Below the pieces are notes generated by a model. The model had not been told where the DNA came from. It ran no database searches and saw nothing but the letters and a program-made list of their open reading frames with translations. A program made the translations under genes and the position numbers. From contig JASHRR010000095.1 in the NCBI GenBank assembly GCA_030037185.1, positions 1 through 7,485 on the forward strand: a stretch of 7,485 nt of DNA, written 5' to 3'. Every line of letters begins with the position of its first letter. Positions within the stretch are counted from its first letter, which is position 1. The DNA comes from Xanthobacteraceae bacterium. GTDB lineage: Bacteria; Pseudomonadota; Alphaproteobacteria; Rhizobiales; Xanthobacteraceae. Positions 6,547 through 7,485 of this stretch are shown in pieces.

Positions 6547-7066
6547 GCACTCTACTGTAGTCCGAATAAAGTTCGGTCTAGTATCGGTCAGCACACTTTC
6601 ACCCCCGCGCTCGCGGCAAATCGGTGCGATTTCAGCTAGTCGCCGACGATTGAACGAATAGGCCACTGTTTGCAGCGATGCATCAGTCCGCTCGTGGCCC
6701 ACCTCTGCCGACTTGCACGGCGGACCAGGTCGTCAGCTATCTGAGGTACAGGAGATGTGCCGGTCGAACGGCCGACGGTGGCTTCGATGCCGTTCGGATT
6801 GACACTGGTGCGCCGGTGTGGCGCCGTGATTTCACCCCGCTTCGAACCCTGCATTTCCGGTCGCCGACCAGGCCTTCCTGGAAATGGCTCTTGGCACATC
6901 CGCAGTTGACCGGAGCGAGCATCGATTCAGAATCGGCCGCAACCCTCAATGGGGTGTTGCTTGACGCTGATCTTGGTGTCGAGGCCGGCGTGGTTTGCAT
7001 GTCGATTGCCGATATCGCGGCACCGGTGATTTTAGGTGCAAAAAGGTGGTTAAGGCCCGAACGGCG
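6547..7066. other. Intergenic region, no confirmed gene
   Basis: About 520 bp between the regulator and the converging VirK-like gene. The longest plus-strand frame (6678-7172) is rejected because its ATG lies inside a degenerate repeat and its end runs antisense to the VirK-like gene. Just after the regulator's stop a weak 5-bp hairpin (CCGAA at 6562-6566 with TTCGG at 6572-6576) lacks a T-run, so it is not a convincing terminator. Confidence 0.45.
6638..6755 (-). repeat. Degenerate interspersed repeat, Bradyrhizobium-type
   Basis: On the minus strand the chance translation reads RRASRQRWATSGLMHRCKQ, followed after a frame change by an AYSFNRRR-like stretch. I recall a widespread Bradyrhizobiaceae intergenic repeat whose meaningless translation reads ATSGLMHRSKQ..YSITSSARA; the nucleotides around 6640-6665 (TATTCG, TCA, TCGTCGGCG) fit the same order. 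The copy is eroded and its ends are uncertain. The match is from memory. Confidence 0.4.
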
Positions 7067-7086
7067 AACCGCTGACGGCCGCGGTT
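7067..7086 (-). terminator. Weak candidate terminator of the VirK-like gene
   Basis: AACCGC (7067-7072) pairs with GCGGTT (7081-7086) around an 8-nt loop, overlapping the stop codon of the minus-strand gene. No T-run follows immediately; the nearest on the minus strand is TTTTT about 25 nt further on (7040-7044). It may be only a 3' hairpin. Confidence 0.25.
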
Positions 7087-7485
7087 ACGAGCCCGAGTCC
7101 GTCGCCTTCCTGCGCACCGAAGCACGGATCTGCTCATCCAATGCGGCAAGCAACGCGCGGCGCCTGCGCTGAGCGGCATTTTTGCCTGTCGCTTCGCCTG
7201 ACAGCCCGTAATGGGACATCGCCATAACATGCCATTTGCGCCAAGATCGCTTTGCCCCGCAATCCCGCGCAAGCGAACGGTAATCGACCTTGACTCTCCG
7301 CCTGCGGAACAGGTATCGCCAGCTCGAGTAGACATGCGCCTCGTTCGACACGATCAAGGCGGTCTTCGCACCCATCGCCTGGGCCAGCGACTGCGCGAGA
7401 AATATCACTAGCGGCTTCGGACGCAGGCCCAGCCACCGACGTGTCAGCGACTGGTAGAGCGCACGCCCGTCAACGGCCGTATCCG
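7085..7485 (-). CDS. VirK/YbjX family (DUF535) protein, 5' end outside window
   Basis: The minus strand is open from the right window edge (first full codon at 7483) to TAA at 7085, giving 132 residues of C-terminal sequence. It reads RALYQSLTRRWLGLRPKPL, then LAQSLAQAMGAKTALIVSNE, AHVYSSWRYLFRRRRVKVDY and a basic tail RRRRALLAALDEQIRASVRR. The order of a short helix, a GLRPK-type turn, an A-S-N-A-H-Y core and a basic Arg/Lys segment followed by D-Y matches DUF535 proteins such as YbjX and VirK. Their biochemical role is poorly known; Shigella VirK is linked to surface virulence protein function and related proteins to envelope stress. Family members are roughly 300 residues, so over half is off the window. 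The part seen is intact. It converges on the ArsR-type gene. Confidence 0.8.
   Translation of the reverse strand, partial: DTAVDGRALYQSLTRRWLGLRPKPLVIFLAQSLAQAMGAKTALIVSNEAHVYSSWRYLFRRRRVKVDYRSLARDCGAKRSWRKWHVMAMSHYGLSGEATGKNAAQRRRRALLAALDEQIRASVRRKATDSGS

Noticed and set aside
6562..6576. Hairpin after the regulator as a terminator
   Set aside because: Five base pairs only, low stability and no T-run.
6885..6910. TGGCAC resembling a -24/-12 sigma-54 promoter
   Set aside because: The expected TTGC element at the correct spacing is missing.
6678..7172. Plus-strand 164-codon frame after the regulator
   Set aside because: The start codon falls in a degenerate repeat, no ribosome binding site is present, no domain is recognised, and the end is antisense to the VirK-like gene.

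Overview
The window looks like an accessory, partly decayed stretch of a high-GC alphaproteobacterial chromosome. Protein signatures and two degenerate interspersed repeats suggest a Bradyrhizobium-like member of the Hyphomicrobiales. That taxonomic call is inference from remembered family resemblance, not from a search. I see no rRNA, tRNA or CRISPR array.

Layout from left to right. Positions 1-1235 (minus strand) hold the first 411 residues of an SPFH/band-7 (flotillin-like) membrane protein whose C-terminus lies outside the window. A 1.4 kb stretch (1236-2686) follows with no recognised gene; it contains a hairpin in the SPFH leader and one 85-codon reading frame with a very strong Shine-Dalgarno sequence. 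Positions 2687-4015 are genetic wreckage. The C-terminal two-thirds of a class I SAM-dependent methyltransferase sits on the minus strand. Its missing N-terminal part, with the LDCGCGTG SAM-binding motif, lies about 500 bp away on the plus strand, as if a roughly 0.68 kb segment had been inverted. A group II intron domain V remnant abuts the N-terminal piece. A fragment of an IS91-family transposase follows at 4251-4442.

The one intact functional unit is 4462-6546: an MFS transporter of the OxlT/monocarboxylate type (minus) and a divergent 243-residue ArsR-family regulator (plus), with a short shared promoter region. The likely circuit is that the regulator controls the transporter and itself, but the substrate and signal cannot be read from sequence. 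After another non-coding stretch (6547-7084) with a degenerate repeat, the C-terminal part of a VirK/YbjX (DUF535) protein enters from the right edge on the minus strand.

I found no convincing new multi-gene system. The most interesting signals are the inversion-split methyltransferase with its adjacent intron and transposase debris, and the regulator/transporter pair whose regulator may be translated from a leaderless mRNA.
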